From the NCBI GenBank assembly GCA_046297395.1, contig JBKCNM010000032.1, forward strand, positions 62,001-126,000: 64,000 nt of DNA. Direction: 5' to 3'. Shown in pieces: positions 7,759-15,441 of this stretch. The notes beneath the pieces are model-generated. The model saw only the letters and a program-made list of their open reading frames with translations. It was not told where the DNA came from and did no database searches. Position 1 is the stretch's first letter, and the number at the start of each line of letters is the position of its first letter. The position numbers and the translations under genes were made by a program. Source of the stretch: JBEICQ01 sp046297395. Lineage in GTDB: Bacteria > Bacteroidota > Bacteroidia > UBA4408.

Positions 7759-10377
7759 TTGAAAAATCGTTTTATATACCGGTGTTTACTGACCATCATG
7801 CCGGTCGCCTTTCTGTTAGGGGCATGTTCTGTTAAAAAGAACACCCTTATTAGCCGCAATTTTCATCAACTTTCTACCCATTACAACGGCTGGTTCTACA
7901 CCAACGAAATCATCAATACAGCGGTGGAGAAAATGCAATCCTCACACAAGGACAATTACAATAAAATTCTTCCCCTCTATATATATGGAAGCATTGAGGA
8001 CGGCAAAAGCATGACTTCGGATATGGAAAAAGCCTTCAAGAAAATATCCACTTGTATCCAGCGTCATTCAATGTTAATCCGCGACCAGCAGTACAACCCA
8101 TGGATATATGATTCGTATATCCTTGTTGGAAAAACCCATTTCTACAAACACGATTACTTTGCCGGACTGGAGTCTTTTGAGTATGTATCTTCCAGAACCA
8201 AGGGGAAGCCTGTGCGTTATGAAGCCATGTTATGGATGCTCCGTACCTACAATGAAACCGGCCTTTTTTCGAGCAGCCAGGGACTCATTGACCTCATGGC
8301 GGAGCAAAAGAAAATTCCACGCAAATACCTTAAGGATTATTACGGATTGGTGGCAGATTACAACATTAAAATCCGAAATTATCCTCAGGCAGTGAAGGCG
8401 CTTGCCAAAACCATTCCGCTCATGCGCCGCGGCAAGGAAAAGGCCAGGTTTTATTTTGTGCTCGCGCAACTTTACAGAAAAACGGGGCAGGCACAATTTG
8501 CGGCTACCTGCTACGGAAGAGCCATGAAAATGACACCCGACAACGAAATGCAATTTCAGGCGAAAATGAAACTTGCAGGCAGTGTGGCACCCGGTGGCAG
8601 CACCAAAGAGGTAAAAAAACTCCTTGCCCGCATGTTGAAAAGCGAGAAGTATAGCGATTTCAAGGACCAAATCTATTATGCTCTCTCTCAGGTGCACCAT
8701 GCAGAAGCAAATTTTGAAGAAGAAAAAACCGATCTGATGAACTCAGTAAAATACTCTCAAAAAAATAAAAATCAAAGGGGAATGTCTGCGCTGGCCCTCG
8801 CAAATTTGCTTTTTGAAACCGGAAATTATCCATTATCTGAAAACTATTACGACACAGCTATTGCGGCCTTACCCGCAGATTTTGAAGACATTGAACAGAT
8901 TAAAAACAAGAAAGCAAATTTATCTGCGCTGGTAGGTCATATTCGAACCGCACAGACCCAGGACTCTCTGCTCAGACTTTCGGAGATGGGAGAAGAACAG
9001 AGAAATGTGTTCATCGACAAAATGATTGACAAACTCAAAAAGGAAGAAGAGCGGGCCATGCGGGAGCTCGAAGCCGGTCAAAATAACCAGAACGGAATAT
9101 TTACGCCAACGGTGAGCAACAACAATCAACCAAGCGGCGCAACCTGGTATTTCTATAACCCTGCTGCCCTGAGCCTTGGCTTTACTGAGTTCATTAAAAA
9201 GTTCGGAAACCGAAAACTGGAAGACAATTGGAGGCGCAGCAACAAACCTGCCGTGGCAGATGAAAGCACACAACAAAACCCAGAAAAAGAAGGAGGCAAA
9301 TCAGGCTCCAATGCTTCCTCTGGAAGCAAAGACTCGACAATCACAACAAGCTCAGTAAAAACCCGCAAGGAATATCTTCAGGACATTCCTCTTACCCCTG
9401 AAAAAAAGAAATCCTCCTCCAATTCTGTAAAAAATTCCCTGTTTAACATGGGTTTGATTTATCGTGAACAACTTGGTGACAACAGACATGCTGCTGAGGC
9501 ATTTGAAAAAATCATTAAAAAATTCCCGGGAGATTCCCTTGAATGCATCTGCTATTACTATCTCTTCAGAATTTATACCCAGCAAGGTGATGACAAAGAA
9601 TCTGCCAAATACAAGCAGCTCATTCTCGACAAATATGGACAAACAGAATATGCTGCGCTGATTAAAAATCCTGATTTTAATCTTGAGAAAAATGCCAAGC
9701 TGAATGCTTCGGATATTTATTACACAGAAACATTTGACCTGTTTAAAAATGAGCTTTATGACAGTTGTTACAAACGCTGCACGGTCGCCGATAGTCTTTT
9801 TCCAAAATCCGAAAATACCCCCAGATATGCCCTCTTGAAAGCCATGTGCAAAGGAAAGATAGGAGGTAAAGACGATATGATCCTGTCTTTAAAACAGGTG
9901 ATGGCTGACTTTGGCTCTCATCCTGTAAAAAACAGGGCAGCCGAAATCATTGAACTTCTTGAGGGAGGCGCTAAGGATAAAAAAGATACCACTGCCAAAG
10001 AAATCTATCTAGATCCTACCAACTCAGCACAGCTCTTCCTGATGGTGATAAAAAATTCCTCAGGAGATCTTAACCACCTGAAAACAATCATATCTGAATT
10101 CAACGGAACCAATTTTGGTTCATCCCAACTGAACACAGAAGACATGCTGCTGGGCAAGGAATACAAAGCAATTTCGGTAAAAGAATTCAAAGACATGGAA
10201 AAAGGCATGGTGTATTTCAACCAGATTAAAAACACCAAGGGCCTGACAGAAGGGATGAGCCCTGAAAACTTTATCATGCTGATGATTACTCCAGATAATT
10301 TGAGGATTTTGTTCAAGGAGAACAAGCCCCTCGAGTACAAAACTTTTTTTGAGAAAAAATACCCGAAAGGGATATAA
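7759..10377 (+). CDS. porW: PorW/SprE-like T9SS lipoprotein with TPRs
   Basis: A large (872 residues) predicted lipoprotein, lipobox LLGAC with cysteine at residue 23. The start is TTG at 7759; the next ATG (7798) would remove the basic part of the signal peptide. After the cysteine come features I recognise from SprE/PorW, the periplasmic lipoprotein needed for type IX secretion and gliding: VKKNTLISRNFHQLSTHYN followed by TPR-type helical repeats (about 85-400 and 560-680), a proline/serine-rich low-complexity linker (about 430-560), and a C-terminal globular segment (740-872). PorW links the inner-membrane rings to the outer-membrane parts. Nearness to gldJ, porP, porU and porV supports the call. 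The name rests on remembered similarity, without an alignment. Confidence 0.78.
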   Translation: MKNRFIYRCLLTIMPVAFLLGACSVKKNTLISRNFHQLSTHYNGWFYTNEIINTAVEKMQSSHKDNYNKILPLYIYGSIEDGKSMTSDMEKAFKKISTCIQRHSMLIRDQQYNPWIYDSYILVGKTHFYKHDYFAGLESFEYVSSRTKGKPVRYEAMLWMLRTYNETGLFSSSQGLIDLMAEQKKIPRKYLKDYYGLVADYNIKIRNYPQAVKALAKTIPLMRRGKEKARFYFVLAQLYRKTGQAQFAATCYGRAMKMTPDNEMQFQAKMKLAGSVAPGGSTKEVKKLLARMLKSEKYSDFKDQIYYALSQVHHAEANFEEEKTDLMNSVKYSQKNKNQRGMSALALANLLFETGNYPLSENYYDTAIAALPADFEDIEQIKNKKANLSALVGHIRTAQTQDSLLRLSEMGEEQRNVFIDKMIDKLKKEEERAMRELEAGQNNQNGIFTPTVSNNNQPSGATWYFYNPAALSLGFTEFIKKFGNRKLEDNWRRSNKPAVADESTQQNPEKEGGKSGSNASSGSKDSTITTSSVKTRKEYLQDIPLTPEKKKSSSNSVKNSLFNMGLIYREQLGDNRHAAEAFEKIIKKFPGDSLECICYYYLFRIYTQQGDDKESAKYKQLILDKYGQTEYAALIKNPDFNLEKNAKLNASDIYYTETFDLFKNELYDSCYKRCTVADSLFPKSENTPRYALLKAMCKGKIGGKDDMILSLKQVMADFGSHPVKNRAAEIIELLEGGAKDKKDTTAKEIYLDPTNSAQLFLMVIKNSSGDLNHLKTIISEFNGTNFGSSQLNTEDMLLGKEYKAISVKEFKDMEKGMVYFNQIKNTKGLTEGMSPENFIMLMITPDNLRILFKENKPLEYKTFFEKKYPKGI

Positions 10378-10534
10378 AAAAGTGGGTAAGTACAATTTAT
10401 CGCACCGCTCAACCTCTTATCCTTGCTACATTCCTGTCCTGGGGAGTTTGGGAGGGAGCTGGTCGTAAACGACTTACCCGGCACAAAAATAGAAAACTTT
10501 TGTTGTCATGCAGTATTGTCTTGCATTACTTTGG

Positions 10535-10542
10535 TATGTTTG
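10535..10542 (+). promoter_or_regulatory. Putative -7 promoter element (TATGTTTG) for DUF4199 gene
   Basis: Exact match to the Bacteroidota sigma-ABfrA/primary-sigma -7 consensus TAnnTTTG, ending six bases before the ATG at 10548. Transcription would begin almost at the start codon. It also argues that the frame upstream of 10548 is not translated. Confidence 0.5.
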
Positions 10543-10547
10543 CAAGT

Positions 10548-11072
10548 ATGAAAGATGTGGGTTTATTCGCAAATTATGGCACGCTTGCCGGACTCCTGGC
10601 TTCATTGGTTTTTGTATTGATGTGCTTGGCAGGAATCAATCCTTTCGAAGGTGCCTCAATTGCCATCTCTGTCATTCCTGTAGCTTTTATCTATCAGGGA
10701 ACACGCAAAGCAAGAGAGCGTGAGTCGCATGAGTTTTCATACGGAAAAGCATTTAAAGCCGGTTTGTACATTGCTTTTTTTTATGCTTCACTTTATGCTG
10801 TTCTCATCTACATTTATCTTCAATTTTACGGAGATGCCATTGTTGAGGAAACAAAAAACAGCACCCTCGATAAGCTGGAATTACTGGAAGGAAAGCTGGG
10901 ATCATCGATGTATGAAAAGGCAGTTGATGGAGTGGAAAAAATATCTGCCGGAAATCTTGCCCTTGGTCGTTACTGGAACAACCTCATCTGGGGTGTCATT
11001 GTTTCACTTGTCACCTCTGCCCTACTCAAAAAGAAAACAGATCCTTTTAGTCAAACAGAATCCGAAAATTGA
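10548..11072 (+). CDS. DUF4199-type integral membrane protein
   Basis: A 174-residue membrane protein of unknown function. Four hydrophobic segments can be seen: about 10-28, 34-51, 72-95 and 145-163, with a conserved amphipathic stretch YQGTRKARERESHEFSYGKAFKAG between the second and third. This layout fits the DUF4199 family found widely in Bacteroidota. I start at ATG 10548 (MKDVGLFANYG); the open frame reaches back to a TTG at 10500, but a promoter-like TATGTTTG at 10535-10542 lies between. Its stop overlaps the TTG start of the next gene (GT2 glycosyltransferase), so the pair is probably one operon. No function is known for the family. Confidence 0.8.
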   Translation: MKDVGLFANYGTLAGLLASLVFVLMCLAGINPFEGASIAISVIPVAFIYQGTRKARERESHEFSYGKAFKAGLYIAFFYASLYAVLIYIYLQFYGDAIVEETKNSTLDKLELLEGKLGSSMYEKAVDGVEKISAGNLALGRYWNNLIWGVIVSLVTSALLKKKTDPFSQTESEN

Positions 11073-12040
11073 ACAACAATCCCGACATAAGCATAGTTAT
11101 ACCATTGCTGAATGAGGCTGAATCCTTACCTGAACTCCATGCATGGATTGTAAAGGTGATGGAGCATCATGGTTTCACTTATGAAATCCTTTTTATTGAT
11201 GATGGAAGTACTGACCAATCATGGGCTATTATCTGTGCACTTGCAAAAAACAATGTGTACACCGGTGGATGCAAGTTTCAAAGAAACTATGGCAAATCTG
11301 CTGCACTGAATACCGGTTTTGGTATGGTAAAAGGAAAAGTAGTGATTACCATGGATGCAGATTTGCAAGATAGTCCTGAAGAAATTCCTGAACTCTACAA
11401 CCTTATTCAGCTGGAAGGATATGACATAGTGAGTGGCTGGAAAAAAAAACGCTACGATCCTATCACAAAAACCCTACCCACCAAACTATTCAATTGGGCA
11501 ACCCGAAAAATAAGCGGCATAGAGCTGCATGATTTCAATTGTGGACTCAAAGCATATAAGCTACAAGTAGTAAAAAGTATTGAAGTTTATGGCGAGATGC
11601 ACCGTTACATTCCAGTGATTGCCAAGTGGGCAGGGTTCAGAAAAATAGGCGAAAAAGCTGTTGCTCACCAAGCAAGGAAATACGGTACTACAAAGTTTGG
11701 TATTGAAAGGTTTGTCAATGGATTTTTGGACTTATTCAGCATTACCTTCATGTCGAAGTTCGGCAAAAGGCCCATGCACTTTTTTGGTTTTATTGGTACC
11801 ATTGCTTTTTTAATTGGATTCCTTATTTCCTTGCTACTTATCGGGGAGAAGATTTACTCACTCTTCGTACTCAAGTTTATCCCAAGAGATGTTACAGATC
11901 AACCACTTTTTTACCTTGCCCTAACAAGCATGATCATTGGCACACAACTTTTTCTTGCCGGCTTTCTGGGAGAACTGATTACCCGAAACTCTTCTATTCG
12001 AAATCAATACTTGCTTGCTGAAAAAATTGATATCAAATGA
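11069..12040 (+). CDS. GT2 polyprenyl-phosphate-type glycosyltransferase (DPM1/GtrB-like)
   Basis: A family-2 glycosyltransferase of 323 residues that probably moves a sugar from a nucleotide donor onto a polyprenyl-phosphate carrier at the inner membrane. The GT-A domain has ISIVIPLLNEAESL at the start, FIDDGSTDQS near 44-53, and the DXD-type metal motif MDADLQDSPEE near 95-105, then FNCGLKAYK. Two C-terminal membrane helices (about 235-260 and 280-305) match GtrB/DPM1-like enzymes. The start is a TTG at 11069 that overlaps the upstream TGA as TTGA; no ATG is available before the conserved core. The gene ends ATGATGA into the FAH-family gene, so three genes appear translationally coupled. 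Confidence 0.9.
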   Translation: MNNNPDISIVIPLLNEAESLPELHAWIVKVMEHHGFTYEILFIDDGSTDQSWAIICALAKNNVYTGGCKFQRNYGKSAALNTGFGMVKGKVVITMDADLQDSPEEIPELYNLIQLEGYDIVSGWKKKRYDPITKTLPTKLFNWATRKISGIELHDFNCGLKAYKLQVVKSIEVYGEMHRYIPVIAKWAGFRKIGEKAVAHQARKYGTTKFGIERFVNGFLDLFSITFMSKFGKRPMHFFGFIGTIAFLIGFLISLLLIGEKIYSLFVLKFIPRDVTDQPLFYLALTSMIIGTQLFLAGFLGELITRNSSIRNQYLLAEKIDIK

Positions 12041-12639
12041 TGAAAATCATCTGTGTAGGGCGAAACTATAGCGATCATATCAAGGAATTGAAGAATGAAA
12101 AGCCGGATAAACCGGTGATATTTTGCAAGCCGGAATCTGTTCTTCTTCAATCACCTGCTGAATTTGTATTGCCCGCATGGGATAGTAAAATCCACTACGA
12201 ATGCGAACTTGTTTTGCGTATTGGAAAAGATGGCAAACATATTCCTGAGCAGGCAGGGAATGATTGGATAGATGGCATTGGACTTGGGATTGATTTTACT
12301 GCCAGAGATTTACAGGAAAAACTAAAAAACAAAGGGCTGCCATGGGAAAGGGCAAAGTCTTTCGATGGCTCTGCCATCTTGGGAGAGATAAAACCATATA
12401 AAGCCGGATCTTATCAGTTTTTCATGAAGTTAAACGACCTTGTTGTGCAAAACGGAAATACTGAGCAAATGCTCTTCAGTTTCTCAGAAATTATTGCAGA
12501 TATTTCATCCTGGATGAGTCTCAGCAAAGGTGATTTGATTTTTACCGGCACGCCTGCAGGTGTGGGTCCGGTGACAAAAGGTGATGTTTTAAAAGGGTAC
12601 TTGGATGATCAGGAGAATTTTGTTTGCCATATCAAATAG
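12037..12639 (+). CDS. Fumarylacetoacetate hydrolase (FAH) family protein
   Basis: A 200-residue member of the FAH superfamily, in the short form typical of acylpyruvases (FAHD1/YcgM-like), which hydrolyse C-C bonds of acylpyruvates or decarboxylate oxaloacetate. Visible landmarks: IICVGRNYSDHIKEL at the start, the metal ligands in YECELVLRIG (two Glu, near 51-53) and GIGLGIDFTARDLQ (Asp near 87), the lysine region WERAKSFDGSA, and the C-terminal GDLIFTGTPAGVGPV. Cytoplasmic. The start overlaps the stop of the preceding glycosyltransferase; ATG codons at 12037 and 12040 are both usable. The substrate cannot be assigned from sequence. Confidence 0.9.
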   Translation: MMKIICVGRNYSDHIKELKNEKPDKPVIFCKPESVLLQSPAEFVLPAWDSKIHYECELVLRIGKDGKHIPEQAGNDWIDGIGLGIDFTARDLQEKLKNKGLPWERAKSFDGSAILGEIKPYKAGSYQFFMKLNDLVVQNGNTEQMLFSFSEIIADISSWMSLSKGDLIFTGTPAGVGPVTKGDVLKGYLDDQENFVCHIK

Positions 12640-12649
12640 CCAAAGCTAA

Positions 12650-13312
12650 CTACACAATTTTTCCATCTTTTAGCATGATGGTTCTTTGCGTCATGGCTGC
12701 AATGTCTTTCTCGTGCGTAACTATCACAACTGTTTTTCCCTGATTATGCACCTGCTTCAATAAGTCCATCACTTCGTAGGAGGTCGTTGTATCAAGCGCT
12801 CCGGTGGGTTCATCTGCGAGAATAAGTTTAGGATTCGAAATCAGCGCCCTTGCAATGGCGACTCTTTGTTTCTGCCCGCCACTTAATTCAGAAGGCAGGT
12901 GATTTGCCCAATCTTTCAATCCAAGTTTGTCGAGTAACTCCATGGCAGTAAGATTTCTTTTTTTTCGGCTGACGCCACGGTAATACAGCGGAAGAGCAAC
13001 ATTTTCCTGTGCGGTTTTAAAATTCACCAAATTAAACGACTGAAAAACAAAGCCTATCAATTCGTTCCTGAGTTTGGCTGCTTTTGTCTCCGTTAAATCT
13101 TTCATGGCTTTTCCGTGGAGCAGATAATGACCCTGGTCATGAAAGTCCAACAAACCCAAAATATTCAGGAGGGTAGATTTACCTGAACCGCTGGAACCCA
13201 TAATGGAAACCATTTCCCCTTCTTGAATATGCAAGTCAATACCCTTGAGTACTTCCAAGGAATGATCTCCCGTGAAATAACTTTTTCGTATGCCCTCCAA
13301 CTTTACCACCAT
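12650..13312 (-). CDS. ABC transporter ATP-binding protein, LolD/MacB type
   Basis: A 220-residue ATPase subunit of the LolD/MacB/FtsE-type branch, which powers lipoprotein release or membrane-extracted substrate export rather than classical uptake. Walker A is GSSGSGKST (near 38-46), the Q-loop is FVFQSFNL, the signature is LSGGQKQR, Walker B is [12 protein letters not shown] and the switch histidine is VIVTHEKD. Start chosen at 13312 ([13 protein letters not shown]); the frame opens further to 13327 but without conserved sequence. A near-consensus -7 element (TTTATTTG) lies one base before this ATG. No permease gene is next to it, so its partner is encoded elsewhere. Convergent with the FAH gene, with 10 bases between the stops. 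Confidence 0.9.
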   Translation of the reverse strand: MVVKLEGIRKSYFTGDHSLEVLKGIDLHIQEGEMVSIMGSSGSGKSTLLNILGLLDFHDQGHYLLHGKAMKDLTETKAAKLRNELIGFVFQSFNLVNFKTAQENVALPLYYRGVSRKKRNLTAMELLDKLGLKDWANHLPSELSGGQKQRVAIARALISNPKLILADEPTGALDTTTSYEVMDLLKQVHNQGKTVVIVTHEKDIAAMTQRTIMLKDGKIV

Positions 13313-13415
13313 GCAAATAAAGGGCATTCAGGCCATCGATTCTTTAAAAATTTGTGACATTATGTAAAAAGCCGGGTAAAAGTTGGGAGGGTTTTATGAT
13401 ATAAGCCCATTTTCC

Positions 13416-13423
13416 TATATTTG
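13416..13423 (+). promoter_or_regulatory. Putative -7 promoter element (TATATTTG) for tRNA-Ser
   Basis: Exact TAnnTTTG match, ending eight bases before the first base of the mature tRNA-Ser gene. I see no convincing TTG at the expected -33 spacing. Confidence 0.5.
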
Positions 13424-13430
13424 CGCGTCC

Positions 13431-13520
13431 GGTGAGGTGCCTGAGAGGCCGAAAGGAACAGTTTGCTAAACTGTCGTACGGGTAACCGTACCGAGGGTTC
13501 GAATCCCTCCCTCACCGCCA
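13431..13520 (+). tRNA. tRNA-Ser (anticodon GCU, reads AGC/AGU)
   Basis: A class II tRNA of 90 bases including an encoded CCA. The acceptor stem GGTGAGG pairs with CCTCACC (13510-13516), the discriminator is G at 13517 and CCA is at 13518-13520. The anticodon stem-loop ACAGT-TTGCTAA-ACTGT gives anticodon GCT; the long variable arm CGTACGGGTAACCGTACG-like stem (about 13474-13490) identifies a serine tRNA; the T arm is GAGGG-TTCGAAT-CCCTC. A terminator follows at once. The last 18 bases of this gene plus 28 downstream bases occur again at 13657-13702. Confidence 0.97.
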
Positions 13521-13548
13521 CCAAACATCGCCCGAAAGGGCGTTATTT
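13503..13548 (+). repeat. 46-bp direct repeat, copy 1 (tRNA-Ser 3' end plus terminator hairpin)
   Basis: These 46 bases (beginning ATCCCTCCCTCACC and ending GGGCGTTATTT) contain the 3' half of the T arm, the acceptor 3' strand, CCA and the first terminator hairpin. The same 46 bases recur without a change at 13657-13702, 154 bp downstream. Copies of a tRNA 3' end in direct repeat are the classic result of site-specific integration, but no integrase gene lies near and the intervening DNA is only 108 bp. Confidence 0.93.
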
Positions 13549-13645
13549 TTTTGGAGTGAAGTCAAGCTTGCTTGAACGAACACAAGAAAAAATAATACCT
13601 CACGAAGTGAGGTGTGATGTTTGGTGAAGCCTCCCCCAATTGGGG
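13519..13645. repeat. Cluster of nested inverted repeats after tRNA-Ser
   Basis: Several palindromes lie in 127 bp. CACCAAACATC (13519-13529) is the exact reverse complement of GATGTTTGGTG (13616-13626). TTATTTTTT (13543-13551) pairs with AAAAAATAA (13587-13595). Inside these arms are the hairpins CGCCC-GAAA-GGGCG (13529-13542), TCAAGC-TT-GCTTGA (about 13562-13575) and ACCTCAC-GAA-GTGAGGT (13597-13613). The perfect palindrome CCCCAATTGGGG follows at 13634-13645. The region could fold as one branched structure of about 108 bases. No coding frame of note is present. Its origin is unknown; a mobile-element remnant or folded RNA are possibilities. Confidence 0.8.
13529..13552 (+). terminator. Intrinsic terminator of tRNA-Ser
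   Basis: Stem CGCCC (13529-13533), GAAA tetraloop, stem GGGCG (13538-13542), then TTATTTTTTT. It begins nine bases after the encoded CCA, as expected for a single-tRNA transcript. The second copy of the hairpin, at 13683-13696, is followed by TTATTTCCC and so lacks the full T run. Confidence 0.85.
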
Positions 13646-13656
13646 ATCATGAAATC

Positions 13657-13702
13657 ATCCCTCCCTCACCGCCACCAAACATCGCCCGAAAGGGCGTTAT
13701 TT
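13657..13702 (+). repeat. 46-bp direct repeat, copy 2 (truncated tRNA-Ser 3' end)
   Basis: Identical to 13503-13548. It carries only the end of the tRNA gene: the D arm, anticodon arm and variable arm are absent, so it is not a functional tRNA. Upstream of it the sequence GGGGATCATGAAATCATCCC loosely mimics a T arm. After the repeat the sequences diverge (TTTTGG after copy 1, CCCATT after copy 2). The stretch 13703-13761 beyond it holds nothing recognisable. Confidence 0.93.
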
Positions 13703-13761
13703 CCCATTAAGACAGGATGTTCGTTAATGTAATATATCGGCAAACAAAAAGTGTTTGATTA

Positions 13762-13799
13762 AATAAAAAAAGCCGGACTATGTCCGGCTTTCTCTTTTT
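13762..13799 (-). terminator. Intrinsic terminator downstream of gldJ
   Basis: A ten-base-pair perfect stem, AAAGCCGGAC (13769-13778) and GTCCGGCTTT (13782-13791), with a three-base loop. On the minus strand the stem is followed by a run of T residues (TTTTTTTATTT), 10-18 bases past the gldJ stop. The plus-strand side has CTCTTTTT, so weak bidirectional action is possible. Confidence 0.88.
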
Positions 13800-13808
13800 G
13801 CATTTCTG

Positions 13809-15353
13809 TTATTTCTTCACATTTGCACCCAATCCTGCAGGGCTACCTACCCTGTCCATGGCGCAACGGAAACCGAGCCAATTGGTGGATTGTTTCTCAT
13901 CAAGAAAGCGCCTTGTGCCGGGATTCATATAATACGCTCTGTCTTTCCAGCTGCCTCCTTTGTATACCCTGGCTTTGTCGTCAACCATGGATGATTTTGC
14001 GTATTCATACATACCCATAGATTCTTTCTTTTCGGGATCAGGAACTGCTTTCCAGTCTTCAATCGCCTGCGACTGAATATCACCATCAAGATAATTGATG
14101 TTATCTGCTCTTTTGTAATTTCTACGCTCAGCGAGGTTGTCCTTCTCAACAGTTACATCTCTCCACTTCAACTGTCCGGGTATGCCAGTGATATTACCTG
14201 AGGAATCTGTAGTTACTTCTTCTAGTTTGGCATCAACTTTTCCTTCATCATCAAGAACCTTTGTCTTAAACACATTGCCTCTGAATGGACGGAAATCAGC
14301 TTTGTCTTCACCACTGAGAGGACGATAAACATCCATCACCCATTCGCTTACATTGCCTGCCATGTTGTAAAGGCCAAAATCATTTGGCCAATAGGCAAGA
14401 ACTGGAGAAGTGATATCAGCATTGTCGTTGAGCGCACTGGCAACACCCATATTGTCGCCTCTGCTTCTTTTAAAGTTGGCCATCATGCGACCAATATGAA
14501 TCTCCTGATCGTTACGAACATAGTGACCATTCCAGGGATAAATACGACGCTCACTGATAATTTCATCGTTGGTATTACCTATGAAAGAGAGCGCTGCATA
14601 TTCCCATTCCGCCTCGGTGGGCAGTCTGTAGTTAGGCAAAAGCATCCCATCTTCCATGCGTACTTTTCTTTCTCCGGCGCCTTTTGGATTGAGGTCAGGC
14701 AAAAGTCTTTGAACGGTTCCTTCATACTGTCCTGCAAGATAGGCATCGGTGTTAAAAGAGTTTTGGTTGGACCAATTCGCCGGATCCCATTGGAGGATTC
14801 CTTCTCTTACAAGAATCATTTCGTTTACACGATCTGTACGCCAGGTACAATAGTTGGAAGCCTGTAGCCAGTTTACACCAACGACGGGATAATTGGAGTA
14901 GGCGGGATGTCTCAGATAATATTCAACATAGGGTTCGTTATATCCGAGTCTTTCTCTCCATACCAAGGTATCGGGGAGCGCCTTTTTGAGCACTTCCGGA
15001 AAATCTGTTCCGTAAACACTTCTTAGCCAATAAAGATATTCTCTGTAGTTTGAGTTGGTAACCTCTGTTTCGTCGATATAAAAAGATGAAACAGTAACCT
15101 TTCTTGGGATATTGTTCCAATCATACATCACATCTTGTTCAACCCTTCCCATGGTAAATGATCCGCCTTCAACAAGAACAAGTCCGGGACCTGTTTCCTG
15201 TTCCACATATGGAAGTTTTTCAAAACCACCATTGTCGGGAGAATTGTAATCCCAGCCTGTGGCATTGGATTTGTCTTTGCTGCAAGAGGCCAAGGTGATT
15301 GCAACGATGGCCAGGGAGAGCAACCCTTTGAACCCTGTGTTTTTCATTGTCAT
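13809..15353 (-). CDS. gldJ: Gliding motility / T9SS lipoprotein GldJ
   Basis: GldJ is an outer-membrane-associated lipoprotein with a formylglycine-generating-enzyme-like (SUMF1) fold that is required for gliding and type IX secretion and supports GldK stability. From 15353 (MTMKNTGFKG) the product is 514 residues; ATG at 15347 is an alternative. Lipobox TLASC is near residue 23. Conserved family blocks: ATGWDYNSPDNGGF, LVEGGSFTMGRVEQDVMYDW, FYIDETEVTNSNYREYL, YLRHPAYSNYPVVGVNWLQA, and a C-terminal YKGGSWKDRAYYMNPGTRRF with WLGFRCAMD. These match GldJ better than GldK (the MYDWNN block and length). It lies 88 bases behind porP on the same strand and near porU-porV, the order expected for T9SS loci. 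A variant -7 box TTAATTTG is at 15378-15385. Confidence 0.92.
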   Translation of the reverse strand: MTMKNTGFKGLLSLAIVAITLASCSKDKSNATGWDYNSPDNGGFEKLPYVEQETGPGLVLVEGGSFTMGRVEQDVMYDWNNIPRKVTVSSFYIDETEVTNSNYREYLYWLRSVYGTDFPEVLKKALPDTLVWRERLGYNEPYVEYYLRHPAYSNYPVVGVNWLQASNYCTWRTDRVNEMILVREGILQWDPANWSNQNSFNTDAYLAGQYEGTVQRLLPDLNPKGAGERKVRMEDGMLLPNYRLPTEAEWEYAALSFIGNTNDEIISERRIYPWNGHYVRNDQEIHIGRMMANFKRSRGDNMGVASALNDNADITSPVLAYWPNDFGLYNMAGNVSEWVMDVYRPLSGEDKADFRPFRGNVFKTKVLDDEGKVDAKLEEVTTDSSGNITGIPGQLKWRDVTVEKDNLAERRNYKRADNINYLDGDIQSQAIEDWKAVPDPEKKESMGMYEYAKSSMVDDKARVYKGGSWKDRAYYMNPGTRRFLDEKQSTNWLGFRCAMDRVGSPAGLGANVKK

Positions 15354-15377
15354 ACAATGATGTTTTGAATTAAAACG

Positions 15378-15385
15378 CAAATTAA
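15378..15385 (-). promoter_or_regulatory. Variant -7 element (TTAATTTG) upstream of gldJ
   Basis: Reads TTAATTTG on the minus strand, one base shorter in spacing than TAnnTTTG, 24 bases before the chosen gldJ start. The same variant occurs just before the glycosyltransferase at 13 and before the lipoprotein gene at 41941. It would let gldJ be expressed apart from porP. Confidence 0.35.
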
Positions 15386-15411
15386 TGGTATTTATTGCTG
15401 ATTATCAAGTG

Positions 15412-15440
15412 CCTTTTTAACGGAGAGATCCGACAAAAGG
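15412..15440 (-). repeat. Imperfect hairpin immediately after porP stop
   Basis: On the minus strand CCTTTT-GT-CGGA-TCTC-TCCG-TT-AAAAAGG can fold with a small internal mismatch. It starts two bases past the porP stop and has no clean T run, so it may slow transcription or protect the mRNA end rather than terminate fully. Confidence 0.5.
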
Positions 15441-15441
15441 T

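Noticed and set aside
7759..7797. ATG 7798 as start of the porW-like gene
   Set aside because: It would remove the basic N-terminal part of the lipoprotein signal peptide; TTG 7759 keeps it.
13657..13702. A second tRNA-Ser gene
   Set aside because: Only the T-arm 3' strand, acceptor 3' strand and CCA are present; D, anticodon and variable arms are missing.
13809..15353. GldK rather than GldJ
   Set aside because: The MYDWNN block, the VVGVNW-xx-A pattern, length and closeness to porU/porV fit GldJ; GldK normally leads the gldKLMN operon, which is absent here.
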